DNA of 64,000 nt from Hevea brasiliensis (taxonomy: Eukaryota > Streptophyta > Magnoliopsida > Malpighiales > Euphorbiaceae). Positions 24,131 through 35,127 of the stretch are shown one piece after another. The notes beneath the pieces are model-generated. The model had not been told where the DNA came from. It saw only the letters and a list, made by a program, of their open reading frames with translations, and made no database searches. The stretch spans positions 76,370,992 to 76,434,991 of the forward strand of contig NC_079498.1 of the NCBI RefSeq assembly GCF_030052815.1. Direction: 5' to 3'. The translations under genes and the position numbers were made by a program. Positions within the stretch are counted from its first letter, which is position 1, and every line of letters begins with the position of its first letter.

Positions 24131-25730
24131 CATCACAGCTTTGAGATCATTGAATGCCCGTCTATCTTTGGTTCGAGATGGAGCTATTTTGGCTGAGTTG
24201 CAAGTGAGGCCAAACCTATTACAGCAGATTTTAGATGGGCAGAAGGTAGATGAGAAGCTAAAGGCTATTATGAGAAAAATCCTAGAAGGGAAAGAAACTG
24301 ACTATGAAGTGAAAACAGATGGGTGTCTGTACTACGAAGGAAGACTGTGTGTACCAGATGATGAGGAATTGAAGGCCAGTATTCTAAAAGAGGCACACAC
24401 CAGTGTGTATGCTATGCACCCAGGAAGTACAAATATGTATCATGATCTGAAGCTTCAGTATTGGTGGCCTGGTATGAAGAAGGACATAATTGACTATGTG
24501 ACTAAATGCTTGACATGTCAGCAAGTCAAGGCAGAACATCAAGTTCTATCGGGTTTGCTACAGCCTATACGCATACTTGAATGGAAATGGGATCGAGTCA
24601 CCATAGATTTTGTAAGTGGTCTACCTCTCACCCAGAAGAAACTTGATGCAGTATGGGTGATAGTAGATAGATTGATGAAGTCAACGCACTTTCTGCCAGT
24701 TAGGACTAACTATTCACTGGAGAAGTTAGCAGAATTGTATATCAGTGAGATAGTTAGACTGTATGGAATTCCACTTTCCATCATATCTGATCGAGACCCA
24801 AGGTTTACATTGAGATTTTGGAAGAAGTTGCATGAATCCTTGGGTACACAACTTCACTTCAGCACAGCTTTCCATCCTCAGACGGATGGGCAATAAGAAA
24901 GAGTAATCCAGGTAAATAATTAAAACCAATTGAGTTAATACAAATATTAAACTAAAATGATAATAATAACATGAAATATATGTTAGGTCCTTGATGATAT
25001 GCTGAGAAGTTGTGTCATTGAATTTGAGGGAAGTTGGGGTAGATACCTCCCACTGGCAGAATTTGCATACAACAATAGCTGCCAAGCTAGCATCCAAATG
25101 GCCTCGTATGAAGCACTGTATGGGAGAAAATATAGAACTCCAGTGTGTTGGACTGAATTGGGTGAAGATAAACTAGTAGGCCCAGACTTGGTGAAACAGA
25201 CTGAAGAGAAGGTCAAACTAATCAAAGCCAATCTGAAGGTTGCCTCAGACAGACAAAAATCCTATGCCGACTTGAAGAGAAAAGAAATGGAATATGCGGT
25301 TGGCAATAAAGTGTTCCTTAAGGTGTCACCTTGGAAGAAGGTACTGAGGTTTGGAAGAAAAGGTAAGTTAAGCCCTACGTTCATTGGCCCATATGAAGTT
25401 ATTGAACGTGTGGGTCCAGTGGCCTATAGGCTAGCTTCACCTCCAGAGCTGGACAAGATCCACAATGTGTTCCACGTATCTATGTTAAGAAGATACCACT
25501 CAGTTCCTTCACATGTCATCTCCATGGAAGAAATTAAAGTACAACTGGATTTGACATATGAAGAAGAACCCATATGGATCCTGGCTCGGGAAGTGAAAGA
25601 GTTGAGAAATAAGCAGATTCTACTGGTGAAAGTGCTTTGGAGGCACCACAACACCGAGGAGGCAACTTGGGAAAGTGAAGAGACGATGAGGCAATAGCTC
25701 CCTCAACTATTTGCATCAGGTAAATTTTGA
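24131..25730 (+). pseudogene. Element C integrase with chromodomain-like tail and a possible intron
   Basis: The H-H-C-C zinc domain (about 24395-24525) is followed by the catalytic core with Asp at 24606, Asp at 24789 and Glu at 24897 (D-D-35-E). The codon just before the Glu is TAA (24894). Five codons after that stop, a 75-bp AT-rich segment (24912-24986) with GT...AG ends interrupts the frame. Coding resumes at 24987 in the same phase. The C-terminal domain includes GPYEVIERVGPVAYRL and a chromodomain-like segment ending in EATWE. A TAG at 25695 precedes the likely original stop TGA at 25728-25730. Confidence 0.92.
24912..24986 (+). other. Possible spliceosomal intron in element C integrase (75 bp)
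   Basis: The boundaries are CAG|GTAAAT at the donor and ATGTTAG|GT at the acceptor. The segment is very AT-rich, in phase 0 and contains stops. Removing it restores the continuity seen in the uninterrupted integrases at 1056-1075 and, on the minus strand, near 43205-43230. An AT-rich insertion of other origin is the alternative. Confidence 0.65.
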
Positions 25731-25746
25731 GGACGAAATTTAAATT

Positions 25747-25758
25747 AGAGGGGAAGAG
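25747..25758 (+). other. Polypurine tract of element C
   Basis: AGAGGGGAAGAG lies one base before the 3' LTR and is the expected plus-strand primer site. Confidence 0.88.
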
Positions 25759-25759
25759 T

Positions 25760-28700
25760 TGTAACACCCTCCCTGTAGCAACTCCGTACATTCTACTGTT
25801 CCGGTGACTAGTGTCGGTCCGGACAGTTAGAACGTCTGGAAAATAAATATTTAAACTAAAGTGAGGAACCATAATTAACTCAAATATTAATAAGAAAAAT
25901 TTAGGAAAAATTTTAGAAATAAAATACAACCAAGTTAAATGAGCCGGTGCCCTAACGATGGGTAACCTAGTGAAAAGTTACGGTTCTTGCAACTAGGAGC
26001 CCTAGACCCGAAGGAAAAATTATAAAATAATTTTTGGGACTCCAGAGAAGGGTCATTGAAGTTCTTATGGCATTAGAATGCCAAGGAAATGCTTAGAAAA
26101 ATTTTTCAATTGGTACAGACAATTTTGGCTCGTTAAGCCAAACGGAGGGCATTTTGGTCATTTCGTCTTCAGAGATGATTTTTGGCCGACTTGTCCAGTT
26201 AAGCAAATAATTATTATGATCTAAAATATGAATAAATATTACTAAAAATTAAATTGGAAATGAGTAGAGAAGAGAAGAAAAGAAAATGAAAGAAAATACT
26301 AATTATGACATCATATGATGTCATTTAAATTTCCTCCATCAATCACAATTTGTTAAACTCATTAAAAGAGATGAAAGAGACAAAAAATTGAAAAAACCAA
26401 TCTGCATCTTCAACCTTTGGGCAGCCAAAAACGTTGAGAGAGAGAGAGAGAAGAGATTCCACCATTTTCAAGCTTAAAAGCTTGAATTTCCTCTCCATTT
26501 GTTCACCAAAATTGCCAAGTCCCTTCAAAAAAATTTGATCTTTCACCTAGAAAAAGCTATTGGCAACCAAAGAAGAAGAGATTAGGGAGGTTTAATCAAG
26601 GTTAAGTGAAGCTCAGAAAGGTTAGTGCACTAAACAATTTCTTTTCTTTCTTTAATCTTGTAAGCATGCTAAATCAAGTAGAAATTGTGTGAAATTAAAA
26701 GAAAAACTTAAGTAGATGAAATCTCTAAATTTTTTAGCCATGAGAAAGTTTAAGGATTTTGGTTTTTGATGAAATTAAGTGGCTTAATTATGTTATTGAT
26801 GAGTATAGATGATGGATAAAGTGATTTGGTATGAGTTTGGTGTGTGTATGCCATGAATTGGAAATTGGAATTAGGCTTTGAGCATGAAATGGAGACATTG
26901 ATCATGTAATGATGAAAGTGAGTTTTAATAGTCAATTAGTGACCATTTGGTTATGTGTAAACAAGAAATGAGGTGGTTTGATTAGTGGGAATTGCAGTTG
27001 GTGTGGCTGCCCATGGTGACCTGCAAAATTGGACATGAGTCCAGTAGGTTTGGGCAGCCTAACTTGAATTTTACAAGTTCAATTGGTGCAAGTCCAATTG
27101 GACATGAAACTAGACACACAATGGCACAACTTTGGTGGAGAAACCATTCTCATAAAACCAAACCAAGTAGACCAGAAGTTTGCCCTAATCCGGGAGATCT
27201 GCAGTCTGTTTCTGCAGAATGACCAAATGAACAATATTTGGTCATTTGGCCATAAGTCAGTGTAGAATGGTCCAATTGACCTGAAATTTTACCAGTAACA
27301 AGCTGAGATATATACCAACAACTTTTGTGAAGAAACCTAACCCAAATTATGACCAGAACCTATCCAACAAGTGAGTTGTAATCACTGTTCACTGTACTGT
27401 AGATATGGTTAGTCCAGAAAAATTTCAATCCGGCCAGTTATGGTTTTTAAACCATAACTTGAGCTAAAAAACTCCAAATGGAGTGATTCAAAAAATGAAA
27501 TGCAACTAGACAAAATAAGAAACAACTTTCATGTTGATCAGCTTGCCAAATTCCCACTATAAAATTGACCAATGGAATAAGAAATACAAGGCATAAAAAG
27601 TGAAAATTCTGCCCAACTAACATTAAGCTTAGAAATGGTATTAGCAACAAATACCAACAAATTTTGAATGCAAAATGTGGTATGTTGATGATATTAAAAC
27701 CAATGTACCTATTGCCTATGCAAAAGTCAACATTTTTGTTGACCAATGAATGGAATAGTAACACTAAAACTTAAATTCTAAAAATTGTGAAACTTAAAAG
27801 TATGAAATGCCCTAGTATACCTAACATGATTGGTTTGGATAGCTTGGCATGCCAATAGGGTTCAGTTAGCAGTACTGCATATGGCATTATGCCATTCTGT
27901 GATTTTATGGCTTTTAGCCATTCTGACATTGTGTTGATATTTGGCCTTGTGCCTATTGTTATTACAACTTATTAGCTGTTCTATTGCACACCGGGAGATG
28001 CATATGTGACCGATGGCGTGACAGCCCGAGGTACTAGATACCCAGTGCCAGTTTAGCCTTTTATCCAGTCCAGTCATCCAGTTTAGGTTACTTGGGCACC
28101 CAAAAATGAAAGTGAACAAATTTAATGAAATAATGAATAGAACAAGTACATAATAAATAAGATTACCAATAATGATAAAAAAAAAAATTATCTGCATAAG
28201 ACATCAAAATATGCACTGCATATTTACTTCCTGTTATTTCTTTTTATTTTATTATTGGCACCACTAAGCATTATTGCTTAGCGCGTTGCTTTTGCCATGC
28301 GTAGGTTTTGGAGATCTTGAGAGCCCAAAGAGACCATAGACTGGGTGAGACCTCCTGCAGCTCTGCATAGTGTCCGTGTCACCTCACCATCTTCAATGCA
28401 TTGGTAGGACACTAGGTTTCATTTTGGTGTTTTGTAACTAATTTTTATTTTCTCTTGTGTAATTGAGACTTATGTAATGTATTTTGATGTTAATGTAAAT
28501 AGTGAAAATTATGTTTATGAATGGAAAATTGAGTATTTATTTATTGCTTATATATGAATACCATGAGAAATAAATGATTGAAAAATGGAAATGTTGTTGA
28601 AAAATATTGAGATTTTGATGATTATTGGAGTTTGAGAATGATTGGAAATGATTATTGGAAGTGTTTTTCACCGATTCCAAAGAATTGTTTTCTCCATTTT

Positions 28701-28924
28701 TAGCTGGCACTCTGCAAAATTTTTTATAAAATTTGCAGAACCTCAAATAAATTATAATTTCAATAAATGACTTAAATGAATTATATTTCCCAAATTGTAC
28801 TTCATAACTTTGAAAAAAAAATAAATTAAGAAGGATAAAAATGATTGAAATAAAATAGGGTATTCCGGTACACTGTGTGACATATCTTACTCGGCTATAC
28901 TGTAGACGGGTAAGGGGTGTCACA
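25760..28924 (+). mobile_element. 3' LTR of element C
   Basis: The LTR is 3165 bp with the same ends as the 5' LTR. It differs by scattered substitutions and small indels, including a shorter GA microsatellite (about 26437-26452) and an extra TTTCTTTTTATTTTA stretch before the hairpin at about 28264. The target duplication GAAAT follows at 28925-28929. Confidence 0.95.
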
Positions 28925-30465
28925 GAAATAATGGCTTGATCATGGAGGACTTGCGCTCATGCATGAAATGGCCATGGTGGATTTGGGAGGATTTCATTTC
29001 GGCCATGGATGTGTAAAATGAAGAAAATGAGGTTGTTAAGTGGTGAAATCTGTCCATAAGCAATCCTTATATGCCTCCACTAACATTCCACTAACCCCAC
29101 TAACTTAGGTTTAAATATTATTATAATTAAACTTTTAATTATTCCACATTTTATCCCATAACTTCTCTTAATTACATTATACATAGAATTTTATTTTTCA
29201 TGGGATTTTCAAAATTTAATACTACTTATTTTTCATGGACATTTAGGTCAAAAGTCCACTCTAGGTGTCAATTGACCAAAATGCTCTTCTTCAGGTTAAA
29301 TACGAACTTTTTTGGTAACACCGATTTAATCCTTGACCCGCCGATTTCTTTAATTTTCGTTTTTCGTTTATACTAACTTACTAATTTTTCTTTGACATTT
29401 TCAATGTCAATTATACTTTAGTAGACCTTTAATTATATCTTGAAAATATTTTCTTGAGTTCCCCGCAGTCCAGGGCTAGTCAACGGTCCTCGCCGTAACT
29501 TCCTGGTGTGGTCACCCATCGCTGCGGGTTCGGCTCGTTTAACTTAGTCACATTTTATCTCTTTTGTTTTTCCTTAATTTTTCTCATCACATATTTCATT
29601 ATCATTATACTTCCTCACTGTCATTAAAGTATAGTTCTAGACATTCTGACTTTCTGGGGCAGACATTAGCCGTCGAAACAGTGGGACGTATGGACTACGA
29701 AAATGAGGATGTTACATTGTGAATTTGTGATTCTGAAAATTTTTAAATCTCTGTTTATCGATGAATGATTATATTTTAGTGACTTTAAAAATTATTGTTG
29801 TGCACCACTGAGTAAATTACTCAGCGATGGCTTTTTCTTGCTGTCGCAGATAGGAAGAAGGATAAAGTAGCAAAGTGAGCTATCATAGTTACAAATGAAG
29901 CAATTTTGGGATCTTTTACGGGTATAATATTTTATACCCTTATAAATTTCTTTTGATGTAAATTATTATTCATATGTATTTATAAAATTAGTTGAGCAGT
30001 TGTACAATCAAAATTGTAATATTAATATTTTGTCCTCTTTTATGGAATTGAAAATTCTATATTTGAGTTGAACTGAATGAAATGATATTGAGATTACTTG
30101 AAATTGTGTTGGTTGAGATTGGTTTATGTTGATCTTAATTGGAGTTGTGGGTATTATTCATATTGGGAGTGTTTTTAACAAGTTTTGAAGAACTGTTTTC
30201 TCAATTTTTAATCGACACTCTGCCGAAATTTTTTTAAAATTTTCAAAATTTCAAATAAATCAAAATTTGAATTCATGACACAAACTTTAATTAAAGGCTT
30301 TTTAATAATTATTTAACATTACCTTACACTTTAAAATGGATAGAAATTAGTTTAAAATCCCTTATAATATATTTAATGGAGTATCGGTAGGCGAAACTTG
30401 ATAATTCATTAGGTATACTACAAGATCATGTTATGCCTTACAGAGGAGTAGAGTGTGACAAGGAT

Positions 30466-30670
30466 CATCCCAAGGACCAAATCATTGGTGATACATCAAA
30501 AGAGGTAACAACTAGATCCTTTTTTAGAAATATTTGTAATAATCTTACATTCATATCACAAATAGAGCCTAAGAGCATAAATAAGGCCATTAATGATGGA
30601 GGTTGGGTACTTGCCATGCAAGAGGAACTCAAACAATTTGAAAGGAATAAGGCTTGGACCTCAGTTCCTA
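30466..30670 (+). pseudogene. SIRE-type copia pol, segment before the reverse transcriptase (second piece)
   Basis: This continues the gene interrupted at 11468. It encodes the DQIIGD...TRS motif, then FISQIEPKSINKAIND and MQEELKQFERNKAW, which is the start of the copia reverse transcriptase region. It is cut again at 30670 by an antisense LTR terminus, so most of the reverse transcriptase and RNase H is missing from the window. Confidence 0.87.
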
Positions 30671-30748
30671 TATAACACCCCCTTACCCAGCCTACAGTGA
30701 AACTGAGAAGGAGATGTCACACTCGGTGCACGGAGCACCTATCCCTGT
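30671..30748 (-). mobile_element. Antisense LTR fragment H, terminal 78 bases
   Basis: TATAACACCCCCTTACCCAG and the following bases resemble the antisense LTR ends at 14212 and 46224. This is the terminus of a family C/D-like LTR on the minus strand. Element A2 cuts it, and the sequence continues at 48130-48422. Confidence 0.75.
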
Positions 30749-30753
30749 GCCAT

Positions 30754-33700
30754 TGTAACACCCCTATTTACATAGCTTGGTATAAGTTACTGTTCCCGTG
30801 ACTGGTATCGGTCCGGACAATTAAGGGAATTAGAACCATGTCTAAGATACCTAGATAAGCCTTGAACACAGATAATTAGTAATTGCCAAATTGTTAAGTA
30901 TAAAAAAGAAAAATAAAGTATAAAAAGTTAAATGAGCCGGGAGTCACAGCGATGGGTGACCTTTTCGGGAATGACTGCGAGGTCAATCTAAACTCAAATT
31001 TCGAACCAGAAAATGTGATGCCGCAGTCCTTAGGACCATTGTGAACACAGTAGAAAAGAGAAAATCACGAAAAAGAGTTGTTAAGCAGGTCAAATAATTA
31101 GGTTTGGGATCCGAAAGAAATATCGAATAACTTACAAACCGGATTGAACTAGCGAGGGGCGATTTGATCAATTCACCCTTAGAGTTGACTTCTGACCTAA
31201 ATGTCCAATAAAATCTGAGAAATGAATCTATGGGAATCAAGAATTAAATTAAAGAACTAATGAAAAAATAAATGCAAAAGAAAAAAAAAAGGAAAAAGTT
31301 TATTACATCATGCTTACCTCATTGGATGACATCATCATGATGTCAAAACTCAATTTAATTTTCCTAAAATTTTTGACTAAGTCAAATAAAGTTAAATAGA
31401 CTTAAAAATACACAAAAAAGACATAAAAAATCAGATCTTCTTCCCAAGAGTTTCGACTGCCCTCTTCTCTCTCACTTCTCTCTCTCAAAACTCCATGAAA
31501 ACACAACTCTAAGCTTATGTGAACCCAAAAATAAACCATAAAACTTGTATATTTCTTAAGTAAATCTTGTCCTTGAACCTTGATCCATCTACTAAAAAAA
31601 AAAAAAAAAGAGGAAATAAGTGGCATTTGGGAAGAGGAAAAAGCTCTAATTGAGGTAAGTGATTGAATTTGAAAATCTTAGTTTATTTGTTCTGTATGTA
31701 GCTCGCTTAACTTAGAAATTGTGAAAAATCAAAACAAAACAATTGTTGGGGGAGTAATATGGAATTTCTTGCAGCTAGGGTTAGGGTTTGAAATGAATGA
31801 GTTTGAGGTGTTTGAATGGTTATTTGAGGTGAATGAGGTGTATAGATCATGAATGTATACTTTGAAATGCATTAGATTGAACTTTATGTAATTTAGGGTT
31901 TTGAGCATGTGAAAAATTAGGAATAAATTTAAGAATTTGTCAATTGATATAGTTGACCTTATTTGAGTTAAGCAATGGTCAATTGTGACCATTTGTGGTG
32001 TGTATGAATTGTTGGAAACAAGTTTAAATTTGGATTGGTGAGGGTCAATATGCAGGCAGCTTGACCTAGGTCCCTTTTAGGGACCAAAACTATAAATTTA
32101 CAAACCCAATTGGTGTGAGGCTAGCTAGGAATGAAACTAGACACAAAATGGCACATTTTTCATTTAGGAATCATGCCCAGAAAGTGACCATAACTTAGTG
32201 AACAATTAGGCTAAATCTGGAATTAGGCACACTGACCTGTACAAAAATGACTAAATGAACAGTTGTTACGTAAATGACTATAACTTGGTCTAGGAAGGTC
32301 CAAATAACCTAAATTTTATACCGATAGAAAGCTGAGACATAGTCCTACAACTTTCATGAAGAAAATAAACCCAAATTTTGACCATAACCTATTTAAAAAA
32401 TCACCTACAATCAACCCACAAAAACTGCCAATAATCAGGAATTTACCCTGAATTCTGGGTAACACTAAATCCAGCCAGTCATGTTCAATTGGCCATAACT
32501 AGGGTTATAAAACTCCAAATTGAGTGATTGAAAAAGGGAAATAAATTTAAGACAATAAGGAACAACTTCTATGAAGAAAACTTAGCCAAATTACCACAGC
32601 AACTTGACCAATGGAACAGTGTAAAACAGGACACCAAATCTGAAATTTTGGAATTTTATCTAAGAAACTTAAAGTTTGAGGAAAACAACTAAAACCAACA
32701 AGTTAGGTAACCAAAATGTGGTATGTGGGTGAAATTAGAATTCCCATTCCTATTAAGCATTAGAAAGTCAATAAATTGACTTGAATAGTGTTGTGAATAG
32801 TAACTCCAAAATGAAAATTTCCAAGAATGTTAGTTTAAGCATATTGGCTCTAGAATTAAGTATATATGAATTGATTATTAGACTTATTGTGAGATAAGAT
32901 ACTGAAACACTATAAATTGCTTGTTTCAGCTAAAAAAGACTTGAAAAAGGATAGGACAAACTGAGTCAAGGCCTAGAGGTGACTCACATCAGGTTTGTGC
33001 ACAACAAGCTTAAAATTCTTTGTTTCTACTTGACAATTCTTGAAATAAATATTATGAATAGTTTTGGTTGTTATGGCTTTCAAAATCTTATTTGAAAAAT
33101 AGTGTGTTGCCTACTTTGTAAATGAAAAGTTTGGAATGAAATATGATTTGTGAATTGTATGAAATGTTTGAATAACTTGATTTAAATTGTTTTTTATTCA
33201 CACTTGGCCTGGCAATATCACTATATTCCTCCTCCATTTATGGGGTGAGTTTGACTATATTCCTCCCTCTCTGACTTACCAGTCTGAGGTGAGTTTGGAT
33301 GAGTACTCATTAGCTAGCTAGCCACCTTCCTCATTGATTTCGATTAGTGGGGTGAGTTTGCCTTGTCGTGGTGTACAACACGACATGTTTGAAAATTTTG
33401 TGTCATGGCCTAAGTTTTGTTATTTATTGGCAACACTATGATTATTAAATTGTTTGATCAAAATTGTGTTATATTAAGCTTTGAAAATTGTAATTTGTGA
33501 CAAATGTGATTTGAATTTTGAAATGTGATTGTGAAATATTTGAACTGTGAATTAATGACAAATATTTTATATTTTGCATTTTATATTTTATTGTGTACCA
33601 CTGAGTATTTTTATACTCAGCGATTACTTTCTTTGCTGTCATAGATAGAGATAAGGAAAAAGCAGTAGAGTGGACTACTGATTGTTGGGACTACACAGAG

Positions 33701-34291
33701 GCTTTTGTATGGGTATTTAGTTATACTCTTGTAGTTTATTTTGATGTAAATAGTTTAGTGTCATATATGTTAATGTAAAATTGACCAGTTGTACATTAAA
33801 GTTGTAATAATATTATTTCTGATTTTTCTTTTGTAAATTAAGATTTGTGTATGTAAATTTAATTTAATGCTATGTTTATGAGTTATTGAATTGTTTTGAA
33901 AAATTTTTAAGTTGTGAAATTTGAGTTGAAATTTGGTTGAATTATATTGATTTGAGGATATTGGCTGCTGGGGTTGAGAAATGAAATAAATTATTTGAAA
34001 GTGTTTTTCACAGGTATTGAAGAACTGTTTTTTCCAAATATAGATGGTACTCTGCCGAAAATTTTCCAATATTTACGTAAGTTAAAATTGTACAAAAATT
34101 TTAACTAGTCTTTAAACTTTAAGTGAATATTTTTAATACCTACTGTAAAAGTTCACCATTTTCAAAAAGTAAGAAAATTATTTTAAAATCCCTTATAGTA
34201 TATTTAATGGGTTACCGGTAGGCGAAGTACTGTAATTCATTAGATGTACTACGGGATCATGTTACATCTTACTGAGGGGTAGGGTGTGACA
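30754..34291 (+). mobile_element. 5' LTR of element A2 (family A)
   Basis: The LTR is 3538 bp, from TGTAACACCCCTATTTACA to GGTGTGACA, with a 5S-like block (30927-30975), a poly-A run (about 31594-31609), the GTCGTGGTGTACAACACGAC near-palindrome (about 33364-33383) and the CTGAGTAT hairpin (33601-33620). Confidence 0.93.
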
Positions 34292-34298
34292 TGTTTAG

Positions 34299-34310
34299 TG
34301 GTATCAGAGC
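34299..34310 (+). other. Primer binding site of element A2
   Basis: TGGTATCAGAGC lies seven bases after the 5' LTR end, as in the other Tekay elements. Confidence 0.94.
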
Positions 34311-34476
34311 AATGGTTTTAAAATGAATTTGAACTATGAATTTGAAATATTTTGTTGGTACATACAACTCCTCAAATATTTGATACATATAGTACAATTG
34401 CATCATAAATATGAATTAATAGAGAGAAATCTCCTTGTGTAGGTTATCCCGAGAAAAGAAACTTTTCTGAATAGAA

Positions 34477-35127
34477 ATGGAAGAGGGAAATAAACTAGTA
34501 GAACAATCAGATAAGGTTGAGGTACAAGAGGAGCCCTAAGCTCCTCGGAGTGTCGAAGGCTCGACTGTACCAATTCCACCAGTACAAATCACCAAACAAG
34601 TGGCACAACAAATGGCCACCTTCTTCCAACAAATGGCTGATAGTTTGTCAGTCCAAGCTCAAGCTCAAGTTCAAGCCCAAATATAGACTCAACCCCCACA
34701 AGGGTAGTATGAAATAGAAAAGAGTGAGAAAACTATGGGTCAGAACTCGAATAGGCAATTGGGAAAAAGAAAAGAATTTGAGCAGCCCCAAATATATCGA
34801 TATGATAGAGGTGGATCTTTAGGGTGGAAGCAATCGAGGACCCGTCGACAAAGAATTCGAAGTTCCTGCCCTATCCGTGTCTGTGAGGTATGTGGCAAGT
34901 TACACGGGGGTATTTGCTATAAGGTTACTGGAGCCTGCTTCAATTATGGTGGAATCGGGCATTACGCCCCAGATTGTACTAGCGTACGTCAATTTATACC
35001 ATATACTACACCAGAGGAATCAGTCCAAGGTTCTGATTTTAGAGGCTTATTAATAGTCAGTAGGGGCAGAGGCAGAAGTAGAGACAGCACTTCGGGTAAT
35101 CCTAGCACAATGGACCAACCCGAGTAG
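34477..35127 (+). pseudogene. Element A2 gag remnant: capsid domain deleted, zinc motifs kept
   Basis: The ATG at 34477 starts MEEGNKLVEQ, the family start. A Gln-rich stretch and several stops follow. The sequence then jumps directly to the post-capsid linker (near 34720), so the retrotransposon gag domain with its DAYxWW motif is missing. From 34735 one frame holds two zinc motifs: CEVCGKLHGGIC is intact, but the second Cys of the CCHC knuckle (CFNYGGIGHYAPDC) is Tyr. An Arg/Gly-rich stretch follows, as in element E. It cannot form a capsid. Confidence 0.85.

Larger units (their letters stand above)
17792..28924 (+). mobile_element. Complete Tekay-type element C (11.1 kb)
   Basis: This is a full LTR retrotransposon: 5' LTR 17792-20933, primer site 20939-20950, gag-pol 21061-25730, polypurine tract 25747-25758 and 3' LTR 25760-28924. 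GAAAT flanks it at 17787-17791 and 28925-28929. The two LTRs look about 97% alike over the first few hundred bases by eye, so it is the youngest layer of the nest. It is inserted in antisense solo LTR D. Its polyprotein carries many stops, so it is not autonomous as it stands. Confidence 0.96.
14212..29716 (-). mobile_element. Antisense solo LTR D, inserted in solo LTR B
   Basis: On the minus strand this LTR starts TGTAACATCC at 29716 and ends at 14212. It is flanked by TTGTG at 14207-14211 and 29717-29721. LTR B is continuous across the two sides. Its own sequence is 14212-17791 plus 28930-29716, about 4.4 kb. It is longer than its relatives partly because of a tandem repeat at 15895-16785. 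Its 3' terminus resembles the LTR ends of element C (CGTCTACAGTGTAGCCGAG). It contains a minus-strand hairpin at 14895-14912 and a 5S-like block at 29496-29545. Confidence 0.9.
11474..30460 (+). mobile_element. Solo LTR B (Tekay type), split by a nested insertion
   Basis: The LTR starts TGTAACACCCCTATATT and ends GAGTGTGACA. Its own sequence is 11474-14211 plus 29722-30460, about 3.48 kb. No primer site follows and no internal region is attached, so it is a solo LTR. It carries a 5S-like block (11647-11694), the CCAATTGGT inverted repeat (about 12802), the TCGTGGTGTATAACATGG version of the near-palindrome (about 14082) and the conserved hairpin at 29808-29824 on the far side of the insertion. 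Confidence 0.92.

Noticed and set aside
34735..35127. Possible host zinc-finger gene
   Set aside because: The two zinc motifs and their spacing match gag of element E, and the frame lies between a primer site and a polypurine tract.
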